Numbered from the stretch's first letter, positions 47,849 to 56,925 are shown. The stretch: 58,708 nt of DNA from an uncultured Collinsella sp. (GCA_900544875.1 UQWS01000013.1:1-58708), one strand, 5' to 3'. Notes: generated from the sequence alone by a model not told the origin. Translations and numbers: made by a program.

Positions 47849-48966
47849 TTCAGTGCCTTCCTGATATCGAACAGCATGACCTCGATGGCCAGCTGGGGAG
47901 TAACGTTTCTGGCGATGTTGCGCTCAGCGGTCACGACCGCCTCGAGCGCCTGGGTGGCACCCGCAACATTCGTCGCCGCGGCAAGCCGCCCGATCGTGTC
48001 GCGCACGTCCTCGTTCACAACGTCTGCCGCCTCATCCTGAAGCGTCAGCAGCACGTCGCGCATGAGCGTCCGCGCGCTCGCCAGCGCTTCCATGATACCC
48101 GAACGCTCGCGCGCGTTGAGTTCGCGCTTGTTGCGGTCCTCAAGCTGCTTCAATGCTCCACGCGACAGGTAGTCGGCGTTTTGCTCGAGCACCTTTTCCT
48201 GCGTGGACTTGACCTCGGCGAGCGGCGCCTTGACGGCGACGATGAGCGACTTGGCGCGACTGAGCACATCGGCCTCATCGGCAGCGACGAGTGAATCGAT
48301 GGCGCGAACCATCTGACGGCGGGCGTCCTGGCGCTCGGCGCTCTTGAGGAACTCGATGCCGCGCGTGGGGCTGCCCGCCACGGCAACGGCCATGCGGCAA
48401 CGCGCAGGTTCCTGACCGGTGGCACGGCTCACGGCTTGCGCGGCGACGGCGGGCGATACCAGCCGAAACGGCACGCACTGGCAGCGGCTCACAATGGTGG
48501 GCAGCATCACGTCGGCCGAGGTGCCCAACAGGATGAACATGACGCCCTCGGGCGGTTCCTCGAGCGTTTTGAGCAGCGCGTTGGCGGTGTTGGCGCGCAG
48601 CTGCTCGGCTCGGTCGATGATGTAGACCTTTGCCTTGGCGCGGATGGGCGCCAAGGGCACGTCGTCGAGCAGCTCGCGGGTCTGGGCGATGAGATAGCCC
48701 GTGGCGCTCTCGGGCGTGTAATAGTGCACGTCGGGATGCGTATGGCGGGCGACGCGCACGCAGCTGTCGCATGCACCGCAGCCGTCCTGCTCGCACAGGA
48801 AGGCCTGGGCAAGCGCCCATGCGGCGTCGAGCTTACCGGCACCGGGCGCGCCCAAGAACAGGTAGGCGTGCGATGCGCGGCCGCTTGCGATGGCGTTGGT
48901 CAAAAAGTCGCGCACGCGCTGTTGGGTGTCGAGCTTGGCCAGCAGGCTTGCCTGAGCGGGGGCCAT
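47839..48966 (-). CDS. holB: DNA polymerase III delta' subunit
   Basis: A 375-residue clamp-loader subunit of the AAA+ family. Features: Walker A-like GAPGAGKLDAAWALAQ, zinc-binding Cys cluster CEQDGCGACDSCVRV, Walker B-like VYIIDRAEQL, and the LLKTLEEPPEGVMFILL plus SRCQC segments typical of delta'. ATG 48966 has AGGAGG nine bases upstream and follows the tmk stop by one base. It overlaps ricT by 10 bp. All three genes form one operon. Confidence 0.92.
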   Translation of the reverse strand: MAPAQASLLAKLDTQQRVRDFLTNAIASGRASHAYLFLGAPGAGKLDAAWALAQAFLCEQDGCGACDSCVRVARHTHPDVHYYTPESATGYLIAQTRELLDDVPLAPIRAKAKVYIIDRAEQLRANTANALLKTLEEPPEGVMFILLGTSADVMLPTIVSRCQCVPFRLVSPAVAAQAVSRATGQEPARCRMAVAVAGSPTRGIEFLKSAERQDARRQMVRAIDSLVAADEADVLSRAKSLIVAVKAPLAEVKSTQEKVLEQNADYLSRGALKQLEDRNKRELNARERSGIMEALASARTLMRDVLLTLQDEAADVVNEDVRDTIGRLAAATNVAGATQALEAVVTAERNIARNVTPQLAIEVMLFDIRKALKCR

Positions 48967-48967
48967 G

Positions 48968-49651
48968 TTACTCAGCCTCCTGGGCAAGCGCGGCGGCGAC
49001 GGCATCCTGGGGGATGTCGAGGCCGTGCGCGCGAACCAGCTCGGCCGTCTGCGCGAAGACGTCTGCAATCGACGCAGTGGCGTCGATGAGCTTTACGCGG
49101 GCGGGTTCCTCGGCAGCAATTGCGCAAAAGCCCTGGTAGACACGCTCCTGGAAGGCCATGCCCTTGGCCTCCATGCGATCGGCCGCACCGCGGGCCGCCA
49201 TGCGCAGCGCCGCCTGCTCGGGCGTGATGTGATAGACGAGCGTGAGCGCCGGATGCGTACCGGCGACAGCCAGGTTGTTGGCGTCGCGCACTATCTGACG
49301 GTCGAGGCCATCGGCAAACGCCTGATAGCAGGTCGTGGAATCGTAGAAACGGTCGCACAGGACCACCTTGCCGGCAGCGAGGGCGGGCGCGATGACCTCG
49401 TGCACCAGCTGGGCGCGCGCGGCCTCGTAGAGCAGCAGCTCGCAGGTGTCGCCCATCGCCGTATTGGCGGGGTCGAGCAGCAGGGTGCGGATCTTTTCGC
49501 TGATGGCGGTGCCGCCCGGCTCGCGCAGAGTTACGACCTGATAGCCAGCGAGGTCGAGTGCGCGGGCCAGCAGGCGCGCCTGCGTGGACTTGCCGGCGCC
49601 GTCGACGCCCTCGAGCGTGATAAAGCTATGTTGAGCAGGCTCAAAAGCCAT
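48968..49651 (-). CDS. tmk: Thymidylate kinase
   Basis: A 227-residue kinase converting dTMP to dTDP. The P-loop is EGVDGAGKSTQ near residue 15, the DR motif VLCDRFYDSTTCYQ contains the catalytic/TMP-binding residues, and the LID region follows with RMEAKG. ATG 49651 has AAGGGG eight bases upstream. First gene of the tmk-holB-ricT operon. Confidence 0.94.
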   Translation of the reverse strand: MAFEPAQHSFITLEGVDGAGKSTQARLLARALDLAGYQVVTLREPGGTAISEKIRTLLLDPANTAMGDTCELLLYEAARAQLVHEVIAPALAAGKVVLCDRFYDSTTCYQAFADGLDRQIVRDANNLAVAGTHPALTLVYHITPEQAALRMAARGAADRMEAKGMAFQERVYQGFCAIAAEEPARVKLIDATASIADVFAQTAELVRAHGLDIPQDAVAAALAQEAE

Positions 49652-49741
49652 GGGCGCAGCCCCTTCCTACAAGGCGCGAAAATGCAAGTTATAGCAACCA
49701 AGCCATGATACCCCAGCGTCCGGCGCACCCCAAATCGGACC

Positions 49742-49797
49742 TAGTCATTGGGGACGTTCTTTAATGACTAGTCGTTTAAGAACGTCCCCAATGACTA
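49742..49797. repeat. 20-bp-arm palindrome (ATTGGGGACGTTCTT family)
   Basis: TAGTCATTGGGGACGTTCTT (49742-49761) is exactly repeated in inverse at 49778-49797, around a 16-base spacer that itself contains GACTAGTC. Confidence 0.75.
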
Positions 49798-49806
49798 CTT
49801 AGGCGA

Positions 49807-49856
49807 CAGTTAGGGACGTTCCTAAACTGCCGGCCGAAAAGGAACGTCCCTAACTG
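49807..49856. repeat. 17-bp-arm palindrome (TTAGGGACGTTCC family)
   Basis: CAGTTAGGGACGTTCCT (49807-49823) and AGGAACGTCCCTAACTG (49840-49856) are exact inverse copies around AAACTGCCGGCCGAAA. Its GGAACGTCCC core and AACTGCCGGC spacer also occur at 3805-3848. Confidence 0.75.
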
Positions 49857-49864
49857 CCGACCCT

Positions 49865-49937
49865 CTAAGTTGCGGTGAAATAAGGACTGAATACGCCTTC
49901 TGGCTGCAAATACAATCCCTATTTCACCGCAAGTTAG
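49865..49937. repeat. TTGCGGTGAAATA inverted-repeat element, copy A (73 bp)
   Basis: Arms CTAAGTTGCGGTGAAATA and TATTTCACCGCAAGTTAG flank an internal GCCTTCTGGCTGCAAA. A sister copy lies at 52251-52322. The right end includes the stop codon of the beta-lactamase-like gene. Confidence 0.8.
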
Positions 49938-50989
49938 GAGTGGGCGCGGGCGTTGATGGCGAAGGAAATGTCGCGCTCCAAGGCCAGGGCCTGTTCGCGC
50001 TCGAGGTCTTGGGTGAGGATTGCCAGCACGTAAGGGCGCTCGGCGTAGACGATTGCGGCATCGTGCTGAGCATTCGCCAGGCTGCCCGTTTTATGCGCGA
50101 CCAAAACGCCGCCGGGAACGCCCTCGACAATACCGCGCGCGTCCTCCTGTGCCAGCAGATACCCGCGCGCTCGCTCGCACAGCTCGGGCGTCGCGATTGT
50201 CCCCGCCGCCAGCCGCTGTAACACGGCCGCAGCATCACGGGCGCTCGTGTAGTTCTCGCGACTTTGTGCCTGGGCCTCGGCGTCCATCATCAAACGAGCG
50301 AGCACGGTCTGGGTCAGCCCCAATGCGGCACACGTTTCGTTTACCGTATCCATGCCAAGCCTGCCGATAACAAGGTTCGCTGCCACGTTGTCGCTCTGGG
50401 CGATCATGGCGTGCAGCAGCTCGTCAATACTGTACGACACGCCCGCGCCGCGCGCTTGAATATTGCCGCTGCCGCCCACGATATCCTGTTGCGTTACCGT
50501 TATCTGCTCGTCGAGGGACAGCTCGCCCGCCGTCACGGTCTCGAGCGCACAAGCGAGAATGGGAAGCTTGATGATGCTTGCCGCCACACGTCGCGCGTCC
50601 GGTGCCACAGCGACTTCGCCATCGAGCGACGCGAACGTTTGAGGATCAAGCGCCACAGCATAGACCGAGGTAGACCCACCATATGGCTCGACAAGGGCTT
50701 CGATATCTTGCTGAAGGCCGGCAATCCAAGAAGCCCGGGAGACAGCCTCCGTCTTTTGAGCGGACGGATGATTCACCTTTTGTTTGGCAGGGACAGCGGA
50801 ACCCTCAGCCTCGTTGCGGCGCGCGGCACAACCGCCGAGACTCATCACCGAGGCAAGCGCTCCGGTCAACATCCCGGCACAAAACACTCGACGCGAGCAA
50901 TCGCGCGCAGTGAGAGGCGCATCCCCCGGTGGGAACCGGAACGCCTCCACGTTGTCACCGCCACCCCGACCTTGCTCGCCGCAGTACAC
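49934..50989 (-). CDS. Beta-lactamase-like serine hydrolase, Tat-type lipoprotein
   Basis: A protein of about 351 residues with the serine beta-lactamase/DD-peptidase fold. It has SxxK (SIIK, near residue 138), SDN (about 199) and KTG (about 300). The class A Omega-loop ExxLN is not recognisable, so beta-lactam hydrolysis is doubtful. The N-terminus has SRRVFCAG followed by a hydrophobic stretch and lipobox LGGC (Cys near 54), suggesting Tat export and lipidation; tatA and tatC are in the window. I chose GTG 50989 (GGGGAG seven bases upstream) over GTG 51004. The stop lies in a palindromic repeat. Confidence 0.82.
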   Translation of the reverse strand: MYCGEQGRGGGDNVEAFRFPPGDAPLTARDCSRRVFCAGMLTGALASVMSLGGCAARRNEAEGSAVPAKQKVNHPSAQKTEAVSRASWIAGLQQDIEALVEPYGGSTSVYAVALDPQTFASLDGEVAVAPDARRVAASIIKLPILACALETVTAGELSLDEQITVTQQDIVGGSGNIQARGAGVSYSIDELLHAMIAQSDNVAANLVIGRLGMDTVNETCAALGLTQTVLARLMMDAEAQAQSRENYTSARDAAAVLQRLAAGTIATPELCERARGYLLAQEDARGIVEGVPGGVLVAHKTGSLANAQHDAAIVYAERPYVLAILTQDLEREQALALERDISFAINARAHS

Positions 50990-51153
50990 AGACTCACTCC
51001 CCACCGTCGCATTCTACCGAGCCGTCGATAAACGGCCGCGCCGGACACCCAGCACGCCGCACTCATTGTGACGCATGCGACAGGGCTTGCGCGGCACGAC
51101 TATCCTCACACAACCAGTTGGGTCGGCGCGGCCCAACCGCACCTGAACCACCT

Positions 51154-51159
51154 TATAAT
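51154..51159 (+). promoter_or_regulatory. -10 element of the zinc-ribbon gene
   Basis: A consensus TATAAT lies 31 bp before the start codon at 51191. No good -35 is visible at 16-18 bases. Confidence 0.45.
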
Positions 51160-51190
51160 CTAGCCAACACATCGAATGGAAGGAACCATC

Positions 51191-52234
51191 ATGCCCCGGT
51201 TTTGCACCCATTGCGGCAAGCTTCTGAAAGACGACGAGCGTTTTTGCACCAGCTGCGGAACGCCGGCAACCAATGATGGCCAGGCCTCTCAGTTGCAAGA
51301 GGATGCGCAGGCGGCCGAACATGCCGCCACGCCCGATGCCGCCTTCGACGCCGCCGCGACCACGGTTCAGTCTGCGCAGCAGCCCACGGCGACTCAGCCC
51401 CAACCGGCAGACGTGACCGTGCAGTCCGCCCATCAGCCCGCGCCCGCTCCCCAGCCGGAAGCTGGCACGACGCAGCAATGGGCGACACCAGCCGGCTCCG
51501 CGCCACAGCAGCCCATACCGACCGCCGCTCCGCAGGCCGGTGCGCCCACTGCCCCCAAGAGCAACAATGCATTGCTTATCGGCATTATCGCCGTACTCAT
51601 TGTCGTGATTTTCGCGCTCGTCGTGTTCTTTATGATCAAGCCTTTCGACAAGGGCGCCGATGATACCAAGGGCACGACGATCGAAAAGGTCAAAATCGAC
51701 CACGACGACGATGACGTCTCCGTTAAGGGCGACCCCAACAAGTTTGATGATGATGACGATGACGCCCACGATGCCGCCACCATCAGCGAGCAGAACGTCT
51801 ACGACCAGCTGAGCTCCTACTACAGCAGGCTCTCCGATCTTGATCAGCAGGTCCGCGACTGCGCCACCACGTTTAACACGTACTATCTCAAGGATGACCG
51901 CAGCTCGCGCCAATCTGCCAGCGATGCCGCCGAGGCGCTCGAGGATCAGATCGGCGACCTGAAGGATGAGGTCGAGGACCTGGACGTTCCCATCGACTCG
52001 CAGAACTACAGCTCGTGGAAAGACATCATCACGCTCTACGACGACCTGGAGAATCGCATCGACGTCATTTGCGACGCCTGGGAGATCAGCCTTGAGTACT
52101 CCAGCCCCGCCAACCACAAGGACGAGATCGTGGCGCCGCTGGCGCGCGACAACGTAGCGGGCACCAACGACAACAAATACCGTCTGGACTTTGAGGACCG
52201 CTACCCCGGCGCCGCACCCGTCGAGGTGAAGTAA
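51191..52234 (+). CDS. Membrane protein with N-terminal zinc ribbon
   Basis: A 347-residue protein. A zinc ribbon with two CxxCG motifs (FCTHCGKLLKDDERFCTSCG, residues 4-23) is followed by a Pro/Gln/Ala-rich linker to about 115. A single membrane helix (LLIGIIAVLIVVIFALVVFF, about 126-146) and an extracytoplasmic Asp-rich, helical domain (about 180-345) follow. I do not recognise the C-terminal domain. ATG 51191 has AGG seven bases upstream. Monocistronic. Confidence 0.78.
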   Translation: MPRFCTHCGKLLKDDERFCTSCGTPATNDGQASQLQEDAQAAEHAATPDAAFDAAATTVQSAQQPTATQPQPADVTVQSAHQPAPAPQPEAGTTQQWATPAGSAPQQPIPTAAPQAGAPTAPKSNNALLIGIIAVLIVVIFALVVFFMIKPFDKGADDTKGTTIEKVKIDHDDDDVSVKGDPNKFDDDDDDAHDAATISEQNVYDQLSSYYSRLSDLDQQVRDCATTFNTYYLKDDRSSRQSASDAAEALEDQIGDLKDEVEDLDVPIDSQNYSSWKDIITLYDDLENRIDVICDAWEISLEYSSPANHKDEIVAPLARDNVAGTNDNKYRLDFEDRYPGAAPVEVK

Positions 52235-52250
52235 TCCCAACAACTGATCA

Positions 52251-52322
52251 AAACTTGCGGTGAAATAGGGATTAATTAGGCCTTTTGCCAGCAAAAACAG
52301 TCCCTATTTCACCGCAACTTAG
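52251..52322. repeat. TTGCGGTGAAATA inverted-repeat element, copy B
   Basis: TTGCGGTGAAATAGGGA and TCCCTATTTCACCGCAA form the arms, with internal GCCTTTTGCCAGCAAAAA similar to copy A at 49865-49937. It lies just after the zinc-ribbon gene. Confidence 0.8.
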
Positions 52323-52326
52323 AAGT

Positions 52327-52364
52327 GGGGCCGGGCGCGCATTTGCATTTGCGCGCCCGGCCCC
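52327..52364. terminator. Strong GC hairpin between converging genes
   Basis: A perfect 15-bp stem, GGGGCCGGGCGCGCA with TGCGCGCCCGGCCCC, has a short loop. T-tracts are lacking on both strands, so termination is plausible but unproven. Confidence 0.55.
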
Positions 52365-52385
52365 GCCGTGTCTATGTGTGCTCGG

Positions 52386-54977
52386 CTACTTGTCGGCAGC
52401 AGTCTTTTTGGTAGTCGACTTCTTGGCCGTCGTCTTTTTGGCGGTCGTCTTCTTGGCGGCAGTGGCTTTCTTAGCCGTCGTCTTCTTTGCCGTGCTCGCC
52501 TTGGTTGTGGTCTTGCGACCGCGGGCGGGCTTCTTCTCCTTGGTCGGGCAGTCCATGTTGACGCAGATACGCCACGGACCGCGCGCCGTGTTGACCACCA
52601 CGATGGGAGCGCCGCACTCGGGGCAGGTCTCGCCCGTCGCCTCGAGCTTGCCGCGCGCCGGCAGCGGATAGCTCACGCCGCAGTCATCGTAGTTGGTGCA
52701 GCGGATAAAGCGCTTGCCGCTCTTCTCGCTCTTGTGCGCGATCAGGTCGCCGTGACGTCCGGCCTCGGCACACACCTTGCACTCGCCCACCTTAAGATCG
52801 GGCTCGTAGTTGGTGGGGCACGTGGGGTTCACGCAGATCTCGAAGGCCTTCTGGCGGAATGGCTGGCACTTGATGCGCGGCGCGCCGCACTCGGGGCACA
52901 CGGCGGCCTCGCCCTCGAGCGGGCTCACCTTGACGCCACTCGGCACCGGATAGGTCACGTCGCAGTCGGGCCAACCCATGCAGCCGATAAAGCTGCCGCG
53001 GGTCTTGGCGCTCGTCTTCATAACCAGGTCCTTGCCGCACTTGGGGCAGGCGCCCACGCGCGCATCGGCCGTGACGGCGTCGCTGATGGCGTCGCCCAGC
53101 TCCTGCGTATGCTTGAGCAGCTCGTCGAGCACGCCGGCCAGCAGCGCGCGCGAGTGCGTCACGACATGCTCTTCGGTATCCTCGCCGCGCTCCACGCGGG
53201 TCATGTCGCCGTCGAGCTCGCTGGTCATATCGGGGCTCGTGATGCGCGGGGCAAACTGCGACAGCGCGTCGATGATGGCGATGCCCAGCTGGCTCGGCTC
53301 AACGGGATCATTTTTGAGATAGCGCACGGCATACAGGCGCTCGATGATGCTCGCGCGCGTGGACTTGGTGCCCAGGCCGCGCTTTTCCATCTCCTGCACG
53401 AGCTTGCCCTGGCTGTAGCGCGCGGGCGGCTCGGTCTGCTTGGCCTCGAGCTTAATGTCGAACACGTCGACCGTGTCGCCCTGCTCAAGCGGCGGCATCT
53501 GCTCGTCGCGCTTGAGGCCGTACGGATATGCCTCGCGGAAGCCCGGGGTCACGAGCACGTCGCCCGAAGCCACGAACGGCTCGCCGTTGACGTCGAGCTC
53601 GAGCTTGGTGTTCTCGATGGTCGCGGGCCCCATGAGCGTTGCCAGGAAGCGACGGGCGACGAGGTCATAGAGTTTGCGCTGGCCGCCGTCGAGCGTGGAC
53701 GGGTCGCCCTCGCCCGTGGGGTAGATAGGCGGGTGGTCGGTGGTCTCGACCTTGCCGCGCGTGGGCTTCATGGGGCCGGCGAGCACCTTTTTGCACACGG
53801 GCGCCAGCGCCGGGTTGATCTTTGCCAGGTCGCTCACCACGGCGCCCAGATCGAGCGTCGCGGGATACACGGTGTTATCGACACGCGGGTAGCTGATGAG
53901 ACCGGCCATGTAGAGGGACTCGGCGATGCGCATGGTACGCGCAGGTGAGATGCCCTCGGCCGCGGCGGCAGCCTGCAGCGAGGTCGTCGCAAACGGCGTG
54001 GGCGGCTGCTGCTTACGCGAGCGCTTGGTCACCGCGGCGACGGTTGCCGTCGTAGCGCCGTCAACGTGACCGTACGCCGTCTCAGCAGCATCCTTGTCGG
54101 TAAAGCGCGCCGTCTTGTGCGCGATCTTAAAGCGATCGTCCTCGGCAGCGCCTTGCGCGGCGCCCATGCCGCGAATCTGCCAATAGTCCTCGGGCACAAA
54201 CGCCATGCGCTCGCGCTCGCGCTCGACCACCAGGGCAAGCGTCGGCGTCTGCACGCGGCCGGCGGAACGCACGTTGCCAAAGCCGCCAAACTTGGCGAGC
54301 GTCAGGTAGCGCGTGAGCACCGCACCCCAAATGAGGTCGATGTGCTGACGGCTCTCGCCGGCGTCGGCCAGGTTCTGGTCGAGCGAGACAAGGTTATCGA
54401 AGGCCTGCGTGATCTCGGCCTTGGTAAACGAAGAATACTGGGCGCGGGCGACCGGCAAGTCGGGCGCCACCTCGCGCACCTTGTTGAGGGCGTCCGAACC
54501 GATCAGCTCGCCCTCGCGATCGAAGTCCGTGGCGATGATGACGCTGTCGGACTTTTTGGCGAGGTTCTTAAGCGAGCGGATGAGCTCTTTCTCGGCCGGA
54601 AGCTTAATGACGGGCGCCCAGGTGAGATAGGGCAGGCTCTCGAGCTTCCAGCCCTTGATGGAAATGCCATCGGCAAGGAACGGCTTGCGCTTGGTGTCGT
54701 ACGGCGGGCGGGCCAGGCCATCGGGCATATCGGCCGGCAGCATTTCGCCGTCCTCCGTGACCGAATACCAGCCCAACTTTTTATCGAACAGCACACTGTC
54801 GCAAAAATCGGGTGCCAGGATGTGACCGGCAAGGCCGATCGTCACGCACTCCTCGCCCTTCCACTCAAAACGGTAGATAGCGGTGTTGTACACCTTGTCC
54901 TTTTTGGGCTTGCCCGTGGACAGACGCTCGGCGATCTGACGCGCGGCGTCGTTTTTCTCAGCGATGATGAGCTTCAA
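52386..54977 (-). CDS. Type IA DNA topoisomerase (archaeal-type TopA)
   Basis: An 863-residue type IA topoisomerase relaxing negative supercoils. The TOPRIM domain starts MKLIIAEKND and holds the acidic triad D151, D153, E155 (ATDFDREGEL). SAGRVQTPTLALV and the catalytic Tyr363 in GLISYPRVDNTVYP follow. YPR(T/V)DNTVYP is the archaeal TopA pattern, differing from the YxRTDS of ordinary bacterial TopA. Three zinc-ribbon modules occupy about 655-820. The C-terminus is a Lys/Thr/Ala-rich tail (TTAKK repeats). Start ATG 54977. Confidence 0.9.
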   Translation of the reverse strand: MKLIIAEKNDAARQIAERLSTGKPKKDKVYNTAIYRFEWKGEECVTIGLAGHILAPDFCDSVLFDKKLGWYSVTEDGEMLPADMPDGLARPPYDTKRKPFLADGISIKGWKLESLPYLTWAPVIKLPAEKELIRSLKNLAKKSDSVIIATDFDREGELIGSDALNKVREVAPDLPVARAQYSSFTKAEITQAFDNLVSLDQNLADAGESRQHIDLIWGAVLTRYLTLAKFGGFGNVRSAGRVQTPTLALVVERERERMAFVPEDYWQIRGMGAAQGAAEDDRFKIAHKTARFTDKDAAETAYGHVDGATTATVAAVTKRSRKQQPPTPFATTSLQAAAAAEGISPARTMRIAESLYMAGLISYPRVDNTVYPATLDLGAVVSDLAKINPALAPVCKKVLAGPMKPTRGKVETTDHPPIYPTGEGDPSTLDGGQRKLYDLVARRFLATLMGPATIENTKLELDVNGEPFVASGDVLVTPGFREAYPYGLKRDEQMPPLEQGDTVDVFDIKLEAKQTEPPARYSQGKLVQEMEKRGLGTKSTRASIIERLYAVRYLKNDPVEPSQLGIAIIDALSQFAPRITSPDMTSELDGDMTRVERGEDTEEHVVTHSRALLAGVLDELLKHTQELGDAISDAVTADARVGACPKCGKDLVMKTSAKTRGSFIGCMGWPDCDVTYPVPSGVKVSPLEGEAAVCPECGAPRIKCQPFRQKAFEICVNPTCPTNYEPDLKVGECKVCAEAGRHGDLIAHKSEKSGKRFIRCTNYDDCGVSYPLPARGKLEATGETCPECGAPIVVVNTARGPWRICVNMDCPTKEKKPARGRKTTTKASTAKKTTAKKATAAKKTTAKKTTAKKSTTKKTAADK

Positions 54978-55031
54978 AAGAGGCTCCTATCTCGTGTGTC
55001 TGCGGCTGCGCCCGCCCTCTTGGCGGCCGAC

Positions 55032-55715
55032 TTACGCCCTTGCTTGCTCAATCTGCCCGATGAGCCAATCGCACCAGGCATCCATGCCCTCGCCCTTGCG
55101 CGCGCTCACGGCAAACCGCGGCGCTTGCGGATTGAGGTCATCGAGGGTCTTAGTATACCTATCCATGTCAAAATCGAAAGCCGGGGCCACGTCGACCTTG
55201 TTGAGCAGCTGCGCGCCGGCGTGTTGGAAGATGCCCGGGTACTTGATGGGCTTGTCGTCGCCCTCGGGCACCGAGAGGATCATGATGGACAGGTTCTCGC
55301 CCAGGTCAAAGTCGACTGGGCAGACCAGGTTACCCACGTTTTCGATAAAGATGACGTCGATGTTTTCCAGACCCACAGCTTGGTCGAACGCGTCAACGGC
55401 CTCCATGATCATGTTGCCCTCGAGGTGGCACAGGCCGCCCGTGTTGATCTGGATGGCGGGCATGCCGGCTTCCTTCATGGTGATGGCGTCGACGTCCGAG
55501 GCGATATCGCCCTCGATAACGGCACAGCGCAGGCTGGCTTTGTCACGCAGGCGCTCGTTGGTGCCCAGAATCGTGGTGGTCTTACCCGAGCCAGGGCTCG
55601 ACAGCACATTGATCACGTAGGTGTCCGTCTGCTCAAACCGCTTACGCAGCTGATCTGCCAGGCGCTCGTTGCGCGACAGAATCGGCGACGCGATATCAAT
55701 CGTTTTCTCGGCCAT
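55032..55715 (-). CDS. hypB: Hydrogenase/urease nickel incorporation GTPase HypB
   Basis: A 227-residue SIMIBI GTPase that drives nickel insertion into [NiFe] hydrogenase with HypA. Visible motifs are the P-loop SSPGSGKTTT (about 39-48), the switch/metal-site GGLCHLEGNMI with the conserved Cys-His, FIENVGNLVCP, and the guanine-specificity NKVD. The N-terminus lacks the His-rich nickel-storage stretch found in some HypB proteins. It lies 55 bp from hypA on the same strand. Confidence 0.93.
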   Translation of the reverse strand: MAEKTIDIASPILSRNERLADQLRKRFEQTDTYVINVLSSPGSGKTTTILGTNERLRDKASLRCAVIEGDIASDVDAITMKEAGMPAIQINTGGLCHLEGNMIMEAVDAFDQAVGLENIDVIFIENVGNLVCPVDFDLGENLSIMILSVPEGDDKPIKYPGIFQHAGAQLLNKVDVAPAFDFDMDRYTKTLDDLNPQAPRFAVSARKGEGMDAWCDWLIGQIEQARA

Positions 55716-55770
55716 ACTTAGCGCTCCTTACTTTGGCCCTTTTATACCCCATCGCTAGATGGCGAGCGTG

Positions 55771-56127
55771 CTAATCGTCGGGGGTCTCGATCTCGATACT
55801 TGCGATGTCGAGTTCGCGGCCATGCAGCAGACGCACGTTGGCACCGCCACATTGGGGACAACGGCAATGGAAACGGTCGTGCTCAAAGACCTCACCGCAG
55901 TCCAGACACTCGCTTTGTGGATGGACTTCCTCCACGGCAAGCTCGCAGCCGCGCGTGAGCGGGTCCTCGTCGCGAAACGTCTCCCACGCAAAGTCAAGCG
56001 CCTCGCGCACGACCTCGGTCATATCCCCGATACGCAGCGTTACCAAAACGGCGCGCGAGGCCCCCGCCCCACGCGCCGCGCGAATCACTGTATCGAGTAT
56101 GCCGTTGACAATGCCAACCTCGTGCAT
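55771..56127 (-). CDS. hypA: Hydrogenase nickel metallochaperone HypA
   Basis: A 118-residue zinc/nickel protein. It starts MHEVGIV, where His2 is the nickel ligand. The zinc site uses two CxxC pairs, one in SECLDCGEVF and one in CRCPQCGG. It binds nickel and delivers it to the hydrogenase large subunit with HypB. No hydrogenase or other hyp genes are in the window, so the client enzyme is encoded elsewhere. Confidence 0.93.
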   Translation of the reverse strand: MHEVGIVNGILDTVIRAARGAGASRAVLVTLRIGDMTEVVREALDFAWETFRDEDPLTRGCELAVEEVHPQSECLDCGEVFEHDRFHCRCPQCGGANVRLLHGRELDIASIEIETPDD

Positions 56128-56133
56128 ACCGAT

Positions 56134-56925
56134 TTACTCCTCGTCGTCCTCGTCGTCCGAGAACAGGTCCAGACGGCTCACGAACAGGCCCTCCTTGCCC
56201 TCGCGCGCGGTAATGACCACGCGAGCGATGGCGAGCGAAATCTCGTAGAGCGAGAGCAGGGCGCCATACATGAGACCCAGCGTAACGGGCGAGCCGTCGG
56301 GCGTAATCACAGCCGAGCCCACAAGCAGGCCTACGTACACGTAGCGCCAGGCGCTGCGGAAGGCCGCATAGGACACGATGTGAAAGACGGACAGGTAGAA
56401 GATGATGAGCGGCAGCTCAAACGCCACGCCAAAGCCGATCATAAAGAGCAGCTCCATGTTGACGTAGTTCTCTAGATCGGGCAGCGCCGTAGCGACGGCC
56501 GAGGTCTCGCCGATGAGCCACTCAAAGCCCGCAGGAATGATGATGAAATAGCAGAAAATGGCGCCCAGGAAGAACAGCACCGTCGAGGCGAGCACCGTGG
56601 GCACGACCCACTTGCGCTCGTTGGGGCGAAGCGCCGGCAGGAAAAACGCCAGAATCTGCCAGATGATCATGGGCGTGCACATGACCACGGCCATCTTGAT
56701 GGCCAGCGAAAAGCGCAAACCAAAGCCACCGAGCGTGGTAGTGATGTAGAACTTACCGTCCGGCACAAAAGAGCGGATGGGGTCTTCCAGGATGTCGAGC
56801 ACCACGGGCGTGGCGAAATACAGCACGATGGCGGCGGCAAACACCGACACGACCACGATGGTCAGGCGGCGACGGAGCTCTCCCAGGTGATCGAAGAGCG
56901 GCATTCGCGCAGGTCCGATAGGCAT
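56134..56925 (-). CDS. tatC: Twin-arginine translocase subunit TatC
   Basis: A 263-residue six-helix membrane receptor for twin-arginine signal peptides. Conserved parts: MPLFDHLGELRRRL at the N-terminus (signal-peptide-binding Glu-Leu-Arg), the FALRPNE-type loop (FFLPALRPNERKW), and FGVAFELPLI. The C-terminus ends in a short acidic tail (DLFSDDEDDEE). The start overlaps the tatA stop (TAATG), showing coupling. Confidence 0.94.
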   Translation of the reverse strand: MPIGPARMPLFDHLGELRRRLTIVVVSVFAAAIVLYFATPVVLDILEDPIRSFVPDGKFYITTTLGGFGLRFSLAIKMAVVMCTPMIIWQILAFFLPALRPNERKWVVPTVLASTVLFFLGAIFCYFIIIPAGFEWLIGETSAVATALPDLENYVNMELLFMIGFGVAFELPLIIFYLSVFHIVSYAAFRSAWRYVYVGLLVGSAVITPDGSPVTLGLMYGALLSLYEISLAIARVVITAREGKEGLFVSRLDLFSDDEDDEE

